The position numbers were made by a program, and so were the translations under genes. This document shows, piece after piece, positions 9,391-18,903 of a stretch of DNA of 64,000 bases. The notes under the pieces were generated by a model, which made no database searches, had not been told where the DNA came from, and worked only from the letters and a program-made list of their open reading frames with translations. The DNA comes from Azorhizobium caulinodans ORS 571 (GTDB lineage Bacteria > Pseudomonadota > Alphaproteobacteria > Rhizobiales > Xanthobacteraceae). The first letter of the stretch is position 1, and each line of letters begins with the position of its first letter. The stretch lies in the NCBI RefSeq assembly GCF_000010525.1, contig NC_009937.1, positions 1,245,501 to 1,309,500 on the forward strand, in the 5' to 3' direction.

Positions 9391-9653
9391 GTGTGGAGGA
9401 GATCATGACCGATGTTCCCGTGGCGGATGACGCCATCGCTTGCCTGATCCTGACCCCGGCCCAGGCCGACATGCTGCGCGGCGAAACGACGCCGGGCGCG
9501 GCGCTGGAGCCGGTGTGTCTCGCGGATGGCGAGACCTTGGTGCTGCCCTCGGCCGTGCGGGACGATCCCGCACATGCAACCCGGCGCGAGATGCTGGCGG
9601 ATCTGCCGGTGCGCGTGCTGGCGCGCGAAGCGTTCGCCCGTCCGGCCGTCTGA
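9387..9653 (+). CDS. Small acidic protein coupled to the spike gene (88 aa)
   Basis: The ATG overlaps the stop of the DUF2793 gene in an ATGA, so translation is probably coupled. The protein (MSVEEIMTDVPVADDAIACL...ARPAV) is acidic, has no signal or membrane segment, and contains no family motif I recognise. Its place as last gene of the GTA structural operon suggests a particle component, a chaperone for the spike protein or an assembly factor, but this is position-based inference only. Confidence 0.6.
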   Translation: MSVEEIMTDVPVADDAIACLILTPAQADMLRGETTPGAALEPVCLADGETLVLPSAVRDDPAHATRREMLADLPVRVLAREAFARPAV

Positions 9654-9655
9654 CC

Positions 9656-9868
9656 TCACCAGGATTTACGCACCCAGGGGCATTCCATGCGCGAGCGGTG
9701 GTAGGTGACCTCGTGCAGCGCCAGGCCGGAAAAATAGCTGCAGGTCATTTCGTCGCCCCGGAAGGAGCGCCAATAGAGCAGGCCCATTGAGTTGGCGTGC
9801 AGGAAGAAGATGACCGACACCGCGATCACGATCAGCCCAAGAAACGCCACGGCGAGGGCCCGTTCCAT
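9656..9868 (-). CDS. Small single-pass membrane protein (70 aa)
   Basis: An N-terminal hydrophobic segment (residues about 5-25, ALAVAFLGLIVIAVSVIFFL) is followed by a short hydrophilic tail with TCSYFSG, HEVTY and CPWV. Small alphaproteobacterial proteins with a Cys-x-YF-(T/S)G motif and a second Cys are common, but their function is unknown. It is convergent with the GTA operon (stop codons 2 bases apart) and divergent from the two-component genes. It probably marks the end of the GTA cluster. Confidence 0.55.
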   Translation of the reverse strand: MERALAVAFLGLIVIAVSVIFFLHANSMGLLYWRSFRGDEMTCSYFSGLALHEVTYHRSRMECPWVRKSW

Positions 9869-10144
9869 TTATGCACCCCGGAAGGAACTGCTTTCCGTAA
9901 GGACGTTGCAACCAACTCATAGGATACGGGCGCGGGTGCCGTCCAGCTTCCGTTGCCGCGTCGGTGCCGCGTGGGCTGTGCCGCTCCATGATACCGAAGC
10001 GGCTCGGGCCCTGCGGTTGCAGCAAAAGCCAAGCTCGCGCCTGGCGCGGGGAGCGTCCCGAGATGTACACAGCAGACCTGACAGAAGCCGCGCGCTCTGG
10101 CATTCTCCCGCCCGGCCTGAGGTGTGGTCGGCGAGGACGAAGAC

Positions 10145-10816
10145 GTGCGTCTGCTGGTGATAGAAGACGATCCGGATCTGAACCGGCAATTGGTGAATGC
10201 GCTGGGTGAAGCGGGATACGCGGTCGATACGGCCTTCGACGGGGAGGAGGGGCACTTCCTCGGCGACAGCGAGCCGTATGACGCGGTGGTGCTAGACATC
10301 GGCCTGCCCAAGCTCGACGGCATCTCCGTCCTGGAGCATTGGCGCCGGGCCGGCCGCCGCATGCCGGTACTGATCCTCACTGCCCGCGACCGCTGGAGCG
10401 ACAAGGTGCAGGGCTTCGATGCTGGCGCCGACGACTATGTGGCCAAGCCCTTCCACATGGAGGAGGTGCTCGCCCGCCTGCGGGCGCTGCTGCGCCGCGC
10501 CAGCGGCCATGCCTCCAGCGAGCTGACCTGCGGCCCCGTACGTCTCGATACACGTTCCGGCCGCGTCTCGGTGGGTGGCTCGCCGGTGAAGCTCACCAGC
10601 CATGAATATCGCCTGCTCTCCTATCTCATGCACCATGCCGGCCGCGTCGTCTCCCGCGCCGAACTGGTGGAGCATCTCTACGAGCAGGATTTCGACCGCG
10701 ACTCGAACACCATCGAGGTGTTCGTCGGCCGCCTGCGCAAGAAGATCGACTGTGATGTGATCCAGACCGTCCGTGGCCTGGGCTATCTTCTGGCAGCGCC
10801 GGAGACCGCGCGCTGA
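10145..10816 (+). CDS. OmpR/PhoP-type response regulator (FeuP-like)
   Basis: Receiver domain with acidic pocket ED (VIEDD), phospho-acceptor Asp51 in VLDIGLPKLDG, Thr in LTARD and Lys in VAKPF, followed by a winged-helix DNA-binding domain (LTSHEYRLLSYLMHHAG, SNTIEVFVGRLRKKI, TVRGLGYLL). The GTG at 10145 is preferred over the in-frame GTG at 10124 because it begins the receiver directly (VRLLVIEDD) and has GAGGA 7-12 bases upstream. The kinase gene follows after 28 bases. In rhizobia a FeuPQ pair neighbours the cyc/ccm genes, as here; identity with FeuP is inferred from that synteny. Confidence 0.88.
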   Translation: MRLLVIEDDPDLNRQLVNALGEAGYAVDTAFDGEEGHFLGDSEPYDAVVLDIGLPKLDGISVLEHWRRAGRRMPVLILTARDRWSDKVQGFDAGADDYVAKPFHMEEVLARLRALLRRASGHASSELTCGPVRLDTRSGRVSVGGSPVKLTSHEYRLLSYLMHHAGRVVSRAELVEHLYEQDFDRDSNTIEVFVGRLRKKIDCDVIQTVRGLGYLLAAPETAR

Positions 10817-10844
10817 GCATGCCCGCCTTCCGGCAGACCGTCCC

Positions 10845-12239
10845 ATGATCCTGCCGCGCACGCCCGGCTCGCTTGCCTTCCGCCTGTTCCTCTCGGCGGT
10901 GGTGGTCACGGCGCTGATCCTGCTCGTGGTGGGCGTCGTGCTGTCCTCGCTCTATCGCGACGGCGCCGAGCGCGCCTTCGACCGGCGCCTCGACGTCTAT
11001 CTGAAGACCATCGTGGGTGGCCTTGCGACCGGCGACATGCCCGACACCGGCGAACTGCCGGAGCCGCAGGGCCTCACGGACCCGCTGTTCCTTTTCCCCT
11101 TTTCCGGCTGGTACTGGCAGATGAGCCGGCTCGATGGTCCCGAGCCAGCCTCCCGCCGTTCGCGCTCACTGCCCGAGGGCGGCCTGCCGAGCCTCGAAGC
11201 TCTGGGGGTCGTAGAGCGGCCGGGCGGCGTGCGCGAGGGCTATGCGCCGGGTCCCGAAAAGCAGATGCTGCGCCTCGTGGAGCGCACCCTCGACCTGGGG
11301 CAGGACGGACGCTACCGCATCACGGTGGCGGGCGATGCCTCCGAGATCGAGGACGAGATCACCAATTTCAATCTCGCCCTGGTCGGCACCTTCGGCGTGT
11401 TGGGCCTCGCCTTCCTGCTCACCGTGCTGTTCCAGGTCCGCTTCGGTCTGCGGCCGCTGGTGCGTATCCGCGAGGCGCTGTCCGCCGTGCGGTCCGGCAA
11501 GGCGGAACGGCTCGAGGGAGAATATCCGGAGGAGGTCGCCCCGCTGGTGGCGGAGGTGAACGCCCTCATCGACGCGAACAAGGAGATCGTGGACCGCGCC
11601 CGCACCCATGTGGGCAATCTCGCCCATGCGCTGAAGACGCCCCTCTCCGTCCTGCTCAACGAGGCCGGCAATCGCGACGATCCGCTGGCGGTGCGCGTGC
11701 GCGACCAGGCGACGCTCATGCGCGACCAGGTGGGGCACCATCTGGAACGCGCCCGCATGGCCGCCCGCGTCTCGGTGGTGGTGAGCGTGTGCGATGTCAT
11801 CCCCATCGTCACCGGCCTTTCGCGCACCATGGAGAAGATCCACCGGACGCGCGATCTCTCCATCGAGGTGGAAGTGGTGGGCGAGGACATCCGTTTCCGG
11901 GGCGAGCGGCACGATCTGGAGGAGATGATCGGCAATCTCATCGACAATGCCTGCAAATGGGCGGCGGGACGGGTGTTCGTGCGGGTGGCGATGGAGCCGC
12001 GCGGCGCCAGCGACCGGGCCTATTTCCGGGTGGTGATCGATGATGACGGCCCTGGCCTCAGCCCCGGCAAGCGGGCCGAGGTGCGCCGGCGCGGGCGTCG
12101 GCTCGACGAATCCAAGCCGGGTTCCGGCCTCGGCCTGTCCATCGTCCATGAACTCGCCTCGCTCTACGGGGGACGGTTCGACATGAACACCGCGCCTCTT
12201 GGCGGATTGCGTACGGAACTGGTATTGCCCGCAGCCTGA
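10845..12239 (+). CDS. Sensor histidine kinase (PhoQ/FeuQ-like)
   Basis: The 464-residue protein has two membrane segments (about residues 10-32 and 170-195) bounding a periplasmic sensor domain. A HAMP-like linker follows, then a dimerisation helix with the phospho-acceptor His261 in LAHALKTPLSVLL, and an ATPase domain with N-box IGNLIDNACKWA and G-boxes DDGPGL and GSGLGLSIVHELA. The H-box form AHALKTPL is typical of PhoQ-type kinases. The ATG at 10845 places the first TM segment near the N-terminus; an in-frame upstream ATG at 10773 lies inside the regulator gene and is rejected. It is the partner of the regulator just upstream. Confidence 0.88.
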   Translation: MILPRTPGSLAFRLFLSAVVVTALILLVVGVVLSSLYRDGAERAFDRRLDVYLKTIVGGLATGDMPDTGELPEPQGLTDPLFLFPFSGWYWQMSRLDGPEPASRRSRSLPEGGLPSLEALGVVERPGGVREGYAPGPEKQMLRLVERTLDLGQDGRYRITVAGDASEIEDEITNFNLALVGTFGVLGLAFLLTVLFQVRFGLRPLVRIREALSAVRSGKAERLEGEYPEEVAPLVAEVNALIDANKEIVDRARTHVGNLAHALKTPLSVLLNEAGNRDDPLAVRVRDQATLMRDQVGHHLERARMAARVSVVVSVCDVIPIVTGLSRTMEKIHRTRDLSIEVEVVGEDIRFRGERHDLEEMIGNLIDNACKWAAGRVFVRVAMEPRGASDRAYFRVVIDDDGPGLSPGKRAEVRRRGRRLDESKPGSGLGLSIVHELASLYGGRFDMNTAPLGGLRTELVLPAA

Positions 12240-12348
12240 CCCGAAGGTGGGGCGGTCCGCCGCAGGCAGGCCCCTCCGCTTTCTCGTAAATTTTGTATCC
12301 TGTGCGTGCTCCGGTCCGTCCGCCGGAGACCCGAGCGAAGGCTCAGCC

Positions 12349-12762
12349 ATGATCGCGCCGAAGGTCATCTGTGTGTCGTTCCTTGCCCTTGCGCTCGCCG
12401 GCTGCGTCAGCACGTCCGACGATGGGCCCAAGGTCGCCTCGGCGCCGGCGCCCGTGGTGTCCACCTCGCCCGTGCTCGGCGTGACGGCGGGTTATGCCAA
12501 TGCGCCGCTGGACGAGACGGACAAGCAGCGCGCCTATGCCGCCGAAGTACAGGCGCTGGAATATGGCGGTCCCGGCAGCCCCGTGGGCTGGAAGGGCGAC
12601 AGCGGTGCCTACGGCACGGTCATTGCCGGCCCCGCGTATGCCCGGCCGGGCAATCCCCAGTGTCGAGACTACTCACATACCATTTATGTGCAGGGTCGGC
12701 CCCTGACGACCCGCGGGGTCGCCTGCCGGGCGGCGGACGGCACCTGGGGCGCGCCAAGCTGA
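12349..12762 (+). CDS. Outer-membrane surface lipoprotein (17 kDa antigen-like, 137 aa)
   Basis: The N-terminus is a lipoprotein signal with lipobox LAGC (Cys about residue 19). The C-terminal motif CRDYSHTIYVQGRPLTTRGV followed by CRAADGTW is typical of the RT0821/Lpp0805 surface-antigen family found beside ccm genes and two-component genes in Hyphomicrobiales. It would be anchored to the outer membrane; its role is structural or unknown. The start at 12349 is the ATG that begins the signal peptide. It lies 109 bases after the kinase stop, with an AT-rich stretch (around 12288-12300) that could hold its promoter. Confidence 0.75.
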   Translation: MIAPKVICVSFLALALAGCVSTSDDGPKVASAPAPVVSTSPVLGVTAGYANAPLDETDKQRAYAAEVQALEYGGPGSPVGWKGDSGAYGTVIAGPAYARPGNPQCRDYSHTIYVQGRPLTTRGVACRAADGTWGAPS

Positions 12763-12893
12763 CGCAGGGTCGCCCCACAGCGCCCAGTCTTCCGGCGGCT
12801 ATCTAATGACGCTTGCGTGAGACGCCGTCGCTGCGAAGGCCCGCGACGGAAAGCAGCGTTGCATTTCCGTCCTGCTCCGATACGGCAGTTGTC

Positions 12894-14063
12894 ATGATGT
12901 CCCTTCCGCTGTTCATCGCCTTTGCGCTGATGACCGCCGCCGCGGTCATGGCCGTGCTGTGGCCCCTGAGCCGCAGGCGCGAGGCGCACAGCGAGCGCGA
13001 GGCGGACCTTGCGGTCTATCGCGACCAGCTCGCCGAGATCGGCCGCGATCAGGCGGCCGGACGCCTGCCGGCCGAGCAGGCCGAAGCGGCCCGCATTGAG
13101 GTCAGCCGCCGAATCCTTGCCGCCGCGGGCACCGCAGGGGCGGCTTCGCCTGCGGAAGCGAATGGCGTGCGCCGGCGCCGGCTCGCCGCCATCTTCGTGC
13201 TCATCCTGATTCCCGTGGTGGCCGCCGGCATCTACGGCTTCACCGGCGCGCCGACCGTGCCGGGCGCACCTCTGGCCGCGCGCCTCACTGCGCCCCCGGA
13301 TGGCAACGACATCGCCATTCTCGTGCGGCGGGTGGAGGAGCATCTCGCCGCCAACCCCAATGACGGGCAGGGCTATGAACTGCTCGCCCCCGTCTATGCC
13401 CGCATGGGCCGGCTCGACGACGCGGCGCGCGCCTATCGGCAGGCCATCCGCCTGCTCGGCAACAGCGCCGAGCGGCAGGTGGCGCTCGGCGAGGTGCTGA
13501 CGCTGGCCGCCAACGGCATGGTCACGCAGGAGGCCGCGCAGGCCTTCGCCGCTGCCGCGGCGCTGGACCCGCAGTCGGTGAAGGCCCGCTATTTCCTCGG
13601 CCTCGCCGCCGAGCAGGACGGGCGCAAGGCCGATGCCGCCGCCCTCTGGTCGAGCCTGCTCCAGAGCGCGCCGGCCGATGCGCCGTGGCGCCCGATCGTC
13701 ACGGCGGCGCTGGCGCGCGTGGGTGGCAGGGCCCCGTCCACCTCCGTCCTGCGCCTGCCGCAGCCCGCGACTCCGGCGACGGCACCGGGCCCTTCCGCCG
13801 AGGACGTGGCCGCGGCTGCCCAGCAGACGCCGGAGCAGCGTTCCGCCATGATCATGGGCATGGTCTCGCGGCTGGAGGAGCGGCTCGCCGCCGATCCGAA
13901 GGATCTCGACGGCTGGCTGCGGCTCGCACGGGCCTGGAGCGTGCTCGGCGACAAGACCAAGGCGGAGGCCGCGCTGCAATCTGCGCGCAAGGCCTTCGCC
14001 GATGATGCGGAGGCGGGCCGTCGCCTCGATGCGGCGCGGCAGGAACTGGGGCTCGGGGGTTAG
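12894..14063 (+). CDS. ccmI: Cytochrome c maturation protein CcmI/CycH (heme-lyase TPR subunit)
   Basis: An N-terminal membrane helix (MMSLPLFIAFALMTAAAVMAVL), a cytoplasmic Arg/Glu-rich loop (LAVYRDQLAEIGRDQAAGRL, the CcmI signature), a second TM helix (residues about 98-116) and a long periplasmic TPR domain (GYELLAPVYARMGRLDDAARAYRQAI) define CcmI. It holds apocytochrome c for the CcmF-CcmH heme ligation complex. The length of 389 residues fits the family. Two adjacent ATG codons (12894, 12897) are possible starts. It begins the ccmI-ccmE-ccmF-ccmH operon. Confidence 0.92.
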   Translation: MMSLPLFIAFALMTAAAVMAVLWPLSRRREAHSEREADLAVYRDQLAEIGRDQAAGRLPAEQAEAARIEVSRRILAAAGTAGAASPAEANGVRRRRLAAIFVLILIPVVAAGIYGFTGAPTVPGAPLAARLTAPPDGNDIAILVRRVEEHLAANPNDGQGYELLAPVYARMGRLDDAARAYRQAIRLLGNSAERQVALGEVLTLAANGMVTQEAAQAFAAAAALDPQSVKARYFLGLAAEQDGRKADAAALWSSLLQSAPADAPWRPIVTAALARVGGRAPSTSVLRLPQPATPATAPGPSAEDVAAAAQQTPEQRSAMIMGMVSRLEERLAADPKDLDGWLRLARAWSVLGDKTKAEAALQSARKAFADDAEAGRRLDAARQELGLGG

Positions 14064-14142
14064 GCTGCAACCAGCCGATGCAGGTCAAGGATCGGGCTGG
14101 AGAACTGCTGTATGAGGGCTGGAGCTTGGAGACGTTAAGACC

Positions 14143-14667
14143 GTGACCCGTAAAAGCCGCCGCCTCATTCTCATCGGCGCGGGCCTCGGCGTGCTCGCGC
14201 TCGCTGCCGGCCTGATCCTGACCGCCCTCAACGACACCATCGTCTTCTTCCGCACGCCCACGGAAGTGGCGCAGCAGCAGATCGCGCCCGGCGCCCGCCT
14301 GCGCCTCGGCGGCCTTGTGGAGCCGGGCAGCGTCGCCAAGAGCGGTGCGTCCGTGCGCTTTGCGGTGACGGACGGCAATTCCAAGGTCACGGTGGCTTAC
14401 ACGGGCCTCCTGCCGGACCTGTTCCGGGAAGGGCAGGGCGTGGTGGCCGAAGGCGTGCTCCAGAGCGACGGCACCGTGAAGGCCGATAGCGTGCTCGCAA
14501 AGCATGACGAGCGCTACATGCCCCGCGAGGTGGCCGACGCACTGAAGAAGTCCGGCCACTGGAAGGAAGGCGAGGAGGGCGGCCCCGTGCCGCCAGCCGC
14601 CAAGACGCCCGGTCCCCAGTCCTCCGCCGCCCCGCCCGCCGTCTCTCCTGCCCGGAGCACCCCATGA
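14143..14667 (+). CDS. ccmE: Heme chaperone CcmE/CycJ
   Basis: A GTG start is followed by a cationic N-terminus and a single TM helix ([19 protein letters not shown]), then the OB-fold domain ([42 protein letters not shown]). The heme-binding motif HxxxY is present as HDERY; this His forms a covalent bond with heme b in the periplasm before transfer to CcmF. A Pro/Ala-rich tail follows. The gene overlaps ccmF by 4 bases (ATGA), so the two are coupled. Confidence 0.93.
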   Translation: MTRKSRRLILIGAGLGVLALAAGLILTALNDTIVFFRTPTEVAQQQIAPGARLRLGGLVEPGSVAKSGASVRFAVTDGNSKVTVAYTGLLPDLFREGQGVVAEGVLQSDGTVKADSVLAKHDERYMPREVADALKKSGHWKEGEEGGPVPPAAKTPGPQSSAAPPAVSPARSTP

Positions 14668-16649
14668 TCGCGGAACTCGGCCATTACGCCCTCGTCCTCG
14701 CGCTCGCTCTGTCGCTGGTGCAGATGGTGGTGCCGGCCTGGGGCGCGGCGAAGCAGGACCCGGTTCTCATGGGCGTCGCCGGGCCGGTGGCGCTGGCGCT
14801 GCTGCTGTTCGTCTCCGCCGCCTTTGCGGCGCTGGTCGCGGTCTATGTGACCTCCGATTTCTCGGTGGCGAACGTGGTGGAGAATTCCCACTCGCAGATG
14901 CCGCTCGTCTACAAGATCACCAGCACCTGGGGGAACCACGAGGGTTCCATGATGCTCTGGGTGCTCGTGCTGGCGGTGTTCGGCGCGCTGGTGGCGGTGT
15001 TCGGGACCAATCTGCCCGACCGCCTGAAGGCCAATGCGCTGGCCGTGCAGGGCGCCATCGCCACAGCCTTCCTCGCCTTCATCCTGCTCACCTCCAATCC
15101 CTTCCTGCGCATTCTCCAGCCGCCGGCGGAAGGCCGCAGCCTCAATCCGGTCCTGCAGGACCCCGGCCTCGCCATCCATCCCCCGCTGCTCTATCTCGGC
15201 TATGTGGGCCTCTCCATCGCCTTCTCCTTCGCCATGGCGGCGCTGATCGAGGGCCGGATCGATGCCGCCTGGGCGCGTTGGGTGCGGCCCTGGACGCTGG
15301 CCGCCTGGGTGTTCCTGACGCTCGGCATCGCCATGGGCTCCTACTGGGCCTATTACGAGCTCGGCTGGGGCGGCTGGTGGTTCTGGGACCCGGTGGAGAA
15401 CGCCTCCCTGATGCCCTGGCTCGCCGCCACCGCGCTCCTCCATTCGGCGGTGGTGATGGAAAAGCGGGACGCGCTGAAGATCTGGACGGTGCTGCTCGCC
15501 ATCCTCGCCTTCTCGCTGTCGCTGATCGGCACCTTCCTCGTGCGGTCCGGCGTCCTCACCTCGGTCCACGCCTTCGCCACCGATCCGGCGCGCGGCGTCT
15601 TCATCCTCGGCATTCTCACCGTCTTCATCGGCGGCAGCCTGCTGCTGTTCGCGCTGCGGGCCGGAGAGTTGCGGCAGGGCGGCCTGTTCGCGCCCGTCTC
15701 CCGCGAGGGGGCGCTGGTGATGAACAATCTGTTCCTCACCGCCGCCACCGCCTCGGTCTTCGTCGGCACGCTTTATCCGCTGGCGCTGGAGGCCTTCACG
15801 GACAGCAAGATCACGGTGGGCCCGCCCTTCTTCAATCTCACCTTCGGCGGGCTGATGCTGCCGCTGGTCTTCGCCATTCCGTTCGGCCCGCTGCTGGCCT
15901 GGAAGCGCGGCGACCTGCTGGGCGTCGCCCAGCGCCTCACCCTTGCCGCTGGCCTTGCGGTGGTGGCCATCGTCGTTACGGCGGCAGCCGCTGGCGGGGG
16001 ACCGATCACGCCGGCCATCCTCATCGGCCTCGGCGTCTTCATCATCGCCGGCGCGTTGACCGAGCTGGCCGAGCGGGCCGGCGTCGGCCGGGTGCCGGCG
16101 CGGGTCGCCTGGGCGCGCTTCCGGGGCGTGCCGCTCTCGGCGCTGGGGACCGCCGTGGCCCATCTCGGGGTCGGCGTCTGTCTCATCGGCATCGTCTCGG
16201 AGAGCGCCTGGAGCCTGGAGCGCATCGCCTCCATGAAGGTGGGCGATACGGTCACCATCGGCACCCGCAGCCTGACGCTGGACCGCCTGGAGAACCGCTC
16301 CGGCCCCAATTATGCGGCGCGTGTGGCGGTGTTCGACATCCGCTCCGGCGGCACGCCGGCCGGCACCGTGGAGACCTCCAGGCGCAGCTTCGAGGCGCGG
16401 GCCATGGCCACCACCGAATCCGGCATCCGCACCTATGGCTTCAGCCAGCTCTACGTTTCCATGGGCGAGGAAACGCCGGACGGCCATCTCTCCATCCGCG
16501 CCACGTGGAAGCCGCTCGTCACGCTCATCTGGCTCGGCGCCGTGGTGATGGCGCTGGGCGGAGGCCTGTCGCTGGCCGACCGGCGCCTGCGCGTCGGCGC
16601 GCCGCGTCCCGCCCGCCGCCGGACCCCGGCTGCGGTTCCGGCGGAGTAG
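14664..16649 (+). CDS. ccmF: Heme lyase subunit CcmF/CycK
   Basis: A 661-residue polytopic membrane protein with the tryptophan-rich WWD motif [20 protein letters not shown] and flanking periplasmic His residues, the hallmark of the heme-handling protein family. Other family motifs include [33 protein letters not shown] and [17 protein letters not shown]. It receives heme from holo-CcmE, reduces it and ligates it to apocytochrome c with CcmH and CcmI. ccmH starts 4 bases after its stop. Length and motifs are complete. Confidence 0.95.
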   Translation: MIAELGHYALVLALALSLVQMVVPAWGAAKQDPVLMGVAGPVALALLLFVSAAFAALVAVYVTSDFSVANVVENSHSQMPLVYKITSTWGNHEGSMMLWVLVLAVFGALVAVFGTNLPDRLKANALAVQGAIATAFLAFILLTSNPFLRILQPPAEGRSLNPVLQDPGLAIHPPLLYLGYVGLSIAFSFAMAALIEGRIDAAWARWVRPWTLAAWVFLTLGIAMGSYWAYYELGWGGWWFWDPVENASLMPWLAATALLHSAVVMEKRDALKIWTVLLAILAFSLSLIGTFLVRSGVLTSVHAFATDPARGVFILGILTVFIGGSLLLFALRAGELRQGGLFAPVSREGALVMNNLFLTAATASVFVGTLYPLALEAFTDSKITVGPPFFNLTFGGLMLPLVFAIPFGPLLAWKRGDLLGVAQRLTLAAGLAVVAIVVTAAAAGGGPITPAILIGLGVFIIAGALTELAERAGVGRVPARVAWARFRGVPLSALGTAVAHLGVGVCLIGIVSESAWSLERIASMKVGDTVTIGTRSLTLDRLENRSGPNYAARVAVFDIRSGGTPAGTVETSRRSFEARAMATTESGIRTYGFSQLYVSMGEETPDGHLSIRATWKPLVTLIWLGAVVMALGGGLSLADRRLRVGAPRPARRRTPAAVPAE

Positions 16650-16653
16650 GGCC

Positions 16654-17139
16654 ATGACGCGCGTGATCCGCCTTCTTGCGGCGCTGTTCCTCACCTTCAG
16701 CGTCCTGCCGGCGCTGGCCGTCCAGCCGGATGAGGTGCTGCCCGATCCGGCAATGGAAGCGCGGGCGCGCGAGCTCTCCAAGGAGCTGCGCTGCATGGTC
16801 TGCCAGAACCAGTCCATCGACGATTCCGATGCGCAGCTCGCCCGCGACCTGCGCATCCTCGTACGCGAGCGGCTGAAGGCGGGTGACAGCAACAGCCAGG
16901 TGCTGGATTTCCTCGTCGCCCGCTATGGCGAGTTCGTGCTGATGCGCCCGGTCTTCTCCTGGCGCAACGCCCTGCTCTGGGGCACGCCCGGCCTCGTCCT
17001 GGTGCTCGGCGCCTGCGCCGCCTTCTTCGCCCTGCGCCGCCGGCCGACGTCCGCGAGCCAGGCCCTGACGCCCGAGGAGGAAGCACGCGTGAAGGCGCTG
17101 CTCGCGGCCTCCGAGGAGCCCGGCACGCGGCCGGAATAG
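16654..17139 (+). CDS. ccmH: Cytochrome c biogenesis thiol protein CcmH/CycL
   Basis: A signal peptide (residues about 1-21) precedes the CcmH domain with the redox motif LRCMVCQNQSIDDSDAQLA (CxxC), then DLRILVRERLKAGDSNSQV and a C-terminal TM helix (LLWGTPGLVLVLGACAAFFA). It reduces the apocytochrome CXXCH disulfide for the CcmF heme lyase. It is the short form (161 aa), as expected when CcmI is a separate protein. Last gene of the ccm operon. Confidence 0.93.
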   Translation: MTRVIRLLAALFLTFSVLPALAVQPDEVLPDPAMEARARELSKELRCMVCQNQSIDDSDAQLARDLRILVRERLKAGDSNSQVLDFLVARYGEFVLMRPVFSWRNALLWGTPGLVLVLGACAAFFALRRRPTSASQALTPEEEARVKALLAASEEPGTRPE

Positions 17140-17160
17140 TCGGGCTGCGCCCTCACGGAG

Positions 17161-17208
17161 CCGTGACGCGTCTTACAGAACCGTAATCTTTCAGCCAGCG
17201 GACCGTAA
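17161..17208 (+). promoter_or_regulatory. Possible response-regulator operator: CCGTRA repeats before degP
   Basis: CCGTGA at 17161-17166, CCGTAA at 17181-17186 and CCGTAA at 17203-17208 are direct repeats with spacings of 20 and 22 bases, about two helical turns. OmpR-family regulators bind such direct repeats, and an OmpR-type regulator is encoded just downstream (19305). The link is inference. Confidence 0.3.
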
Positions 17209-17273
17209 GGCGCGCGGGCCTAGGTTCTCTCTCACGCCCGCCGGACATGGCGGGGATGACCAGAGAGAGACGC

Positions 17274-18824
17274 ATGACCCGCTCCACCAACTCCTCCTTC
17301 CTGACGAAGCGCCGCACCGCCCTGATGGCGGGTGTCGTCGGTCTCGCGGTTGCCGGCGTCGCGGTCGGCCAGTTCGGCTACGGGAGCACGCCGGCGCTCG
17401 CGCAGGCCACCACCGCCGCCCCCGTCACCGCCCAGAGCTTCTCCTTCGCCGACGTGGTGCAGAAGGTGACCCCGGCCGTGGTGTCGGTGAAGATCAAGAA
17501 GGACGTGTCCGCCCAGCAGATGGCCATGGGCGGCGATGACGAATTCGGCGGTGCCGACGTGCCGCCCCAGATCGAGCGCTTCCTGAAGCGCTTCGGGTTC
17601 GAAAACGGCCAGGGCGGTCCCGGCGGCATGCAGCGCATGCCCCGCGGCGGCGGCGCCGGCGAGCGCCGGGTCGTGGGCCAGGGCTCCGGCTTCATCATCT
17701 CGCCCGACGGCTATGTGGTGACCAACAACCACGTGGTGGATGGCGCGTCCGAGGTGGACGTGACCATGACCGATGGCAAGGAATACACCGCCAAGGTGAT
17801 CGGCACCGATCCGCGCACGGACGTCGCCCTCATCAAGATCGACGGCAAGAACGACCTGCCCTTCGTGAAGCTCGCGGACGGCGCGCCGCGCGTCGGCGAC
17901 TGGGTGATCGCGGTGGGCAATCCCTTCGGCCTCGGCGGCACGGTCACGGCGGGCATCGTCTCGGCCCGCGGCCGCGACATCGGCTCCGGCCCCTATGACG
18001 ACTTCGTGCAGATCGATGCGCCGATCAACCGGGGCAACTCGGGCGGCCCGACCTTCGATCTCAACGGCAACGTCATCGGCATGAACACCGCCATCGTGTC
18101 GCCCTCCGGCGGCAACGTGGGCATCGCCTTCGCCATCCCGTCCGAGACGGTGAAGACGGTGGTGGACCAGCTCCGCCAGGACGGCAAGGTGGCGCGCGGC
18201 TATATCGGCGTGCAGATCCAGCCCGTGACGGATGATCTCGCCTCCGGTCTCGGCCTCAATGCCGCCGAAGGCGCCCTCGTGGCCCAGGTGCAGCCGGACA
18301 CCCCGGCGGCCAAGGCGGGCCTCAAGAGCGGTGACGTGGTGACCAAGGTCAATGGCGATGCCGTGAAGGACGCCCGCGACCTCAGCCGCAAGATCGGCAT
18401 GATGAAGCCCGGCGCCTCCGTTGCCCTCACTGTGGTGCGGGACGGCAAGACGCAGGCCTTCAACGTGAAGCTCGAGCAGCTGCCCACCGATCAGCAGATG
18501 GCGAGCGCCGACGGCAACGGGCCGGCCACGCATGACGTGCCGCGCCTCGGCCTCCAGCTCGCCCCGGCCAAGAGCGTCCAGGGCGCCGGCGCCCAGGGCG
18601 TGGTGGTGACGGAAGTGGACCCGAACGGCCCTGCGGCCGCCCGCGGCATCCGCTCCGGCGACGTGATCCTCGACGTGGGCGGCAAGACGGTCTCCAACCC
18701 GTCCGATGTCCGCGAGGGGCTCGCCGCTGCCAAGGCCGAGAACCGCAAGGCGGTCCTCATGCGGGTGAAGGGCGAGCAGGGCGTGCGCTTCGTCGCCATC
18801 ACCCTCGACAAGTCCAAGGGCTGA
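17274..18824 (+). CDS. degP: Periplasmic serine protease of the DegP/HtrA family
   Basis: A signal sequence (residues about 20-45) is followed by a trypsin-like domain with catalytic His153 (VTNNHVVDGA), Asp183 (DPRTDVALIKID) and Ser256 (RGNSGGPTFDLNGN), and two PDZ domains (GYIGVQIQPVT..., PRLGLQLAPAK...). A flexible Gly/Met/Arg-rich insert lies between strands near residue 120. It degrades or refolds misfolded envelope proteins. The ATG at 17274 is chosen for its AGAGAG site; in-frame ATGs at 17247 and 17256 would add 6-9 residues. It is located between ccmH and the second two-component pair, an arrangement known in rhizobia. Confidence 0.93.
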   Translation: MTRSTNSSFLTKRRTALMAGVVGLAVAGVAVGQFGYGSTPALAQATTAAPVTAQSFSFADVVQKVTPAVVSVKIKKDVSAQQMAMGGDDEFGGADVPPQIERFLKRFGFENGQGGPGGMQRMPRGGGAGERRVVGQGSGFIISPDGYVVTNNHVVDGASEVDVTMTDGKEYTAKVIGTDPRTDVALIKIDGKNDLPFVKLADGAPRVGDWVIAVGNPFGLGGTVTAGIVSARGRDIGSGPYDDFVQIDAPINRGNSGGPTFDLNGNVIGMNTAIVSPSGGNVGIAFAIPSETVKTVVDQLRQDGKVARGYIGVQIQPVTDDLASGLGLNAAEGALVAQVQPDTPAAKAGLKSGDVVTKVNGDAVKDARDLSRKIGMMKPGASVALTVVRDGKTQAFNVKLEQLPTDQQMASADGNGPATHDVPRLGLQLAPAKSVQGAGAQGVVVTEVDPNGPAAARGIRSGDVILDVGGKTVSNPSDVREGLAAAKAENRKAVLMRVKGEQGVRFVAITLDKSKG

Positions 18825-18834
18825 TCCTCCGCCA

Positions 18835-18856
18835 CCCGGAGGCTGAGGCCTCCGGG
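18835..18856 (+). terminator. Hairpin downstream of degP
   Basis: CCCGGAGGC (18835-18843) pairs with GCCTCCGGG (18848-18856) around a TGAG loop, 10 bases after the degP stop. No T-run follows. Confidence 0.5.
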
Positions 18857-18903
18857 ACCGGCGACAACCGGCACCGGGTGGCCTCGGAAGGTTAAGGCAG
18901 GTG

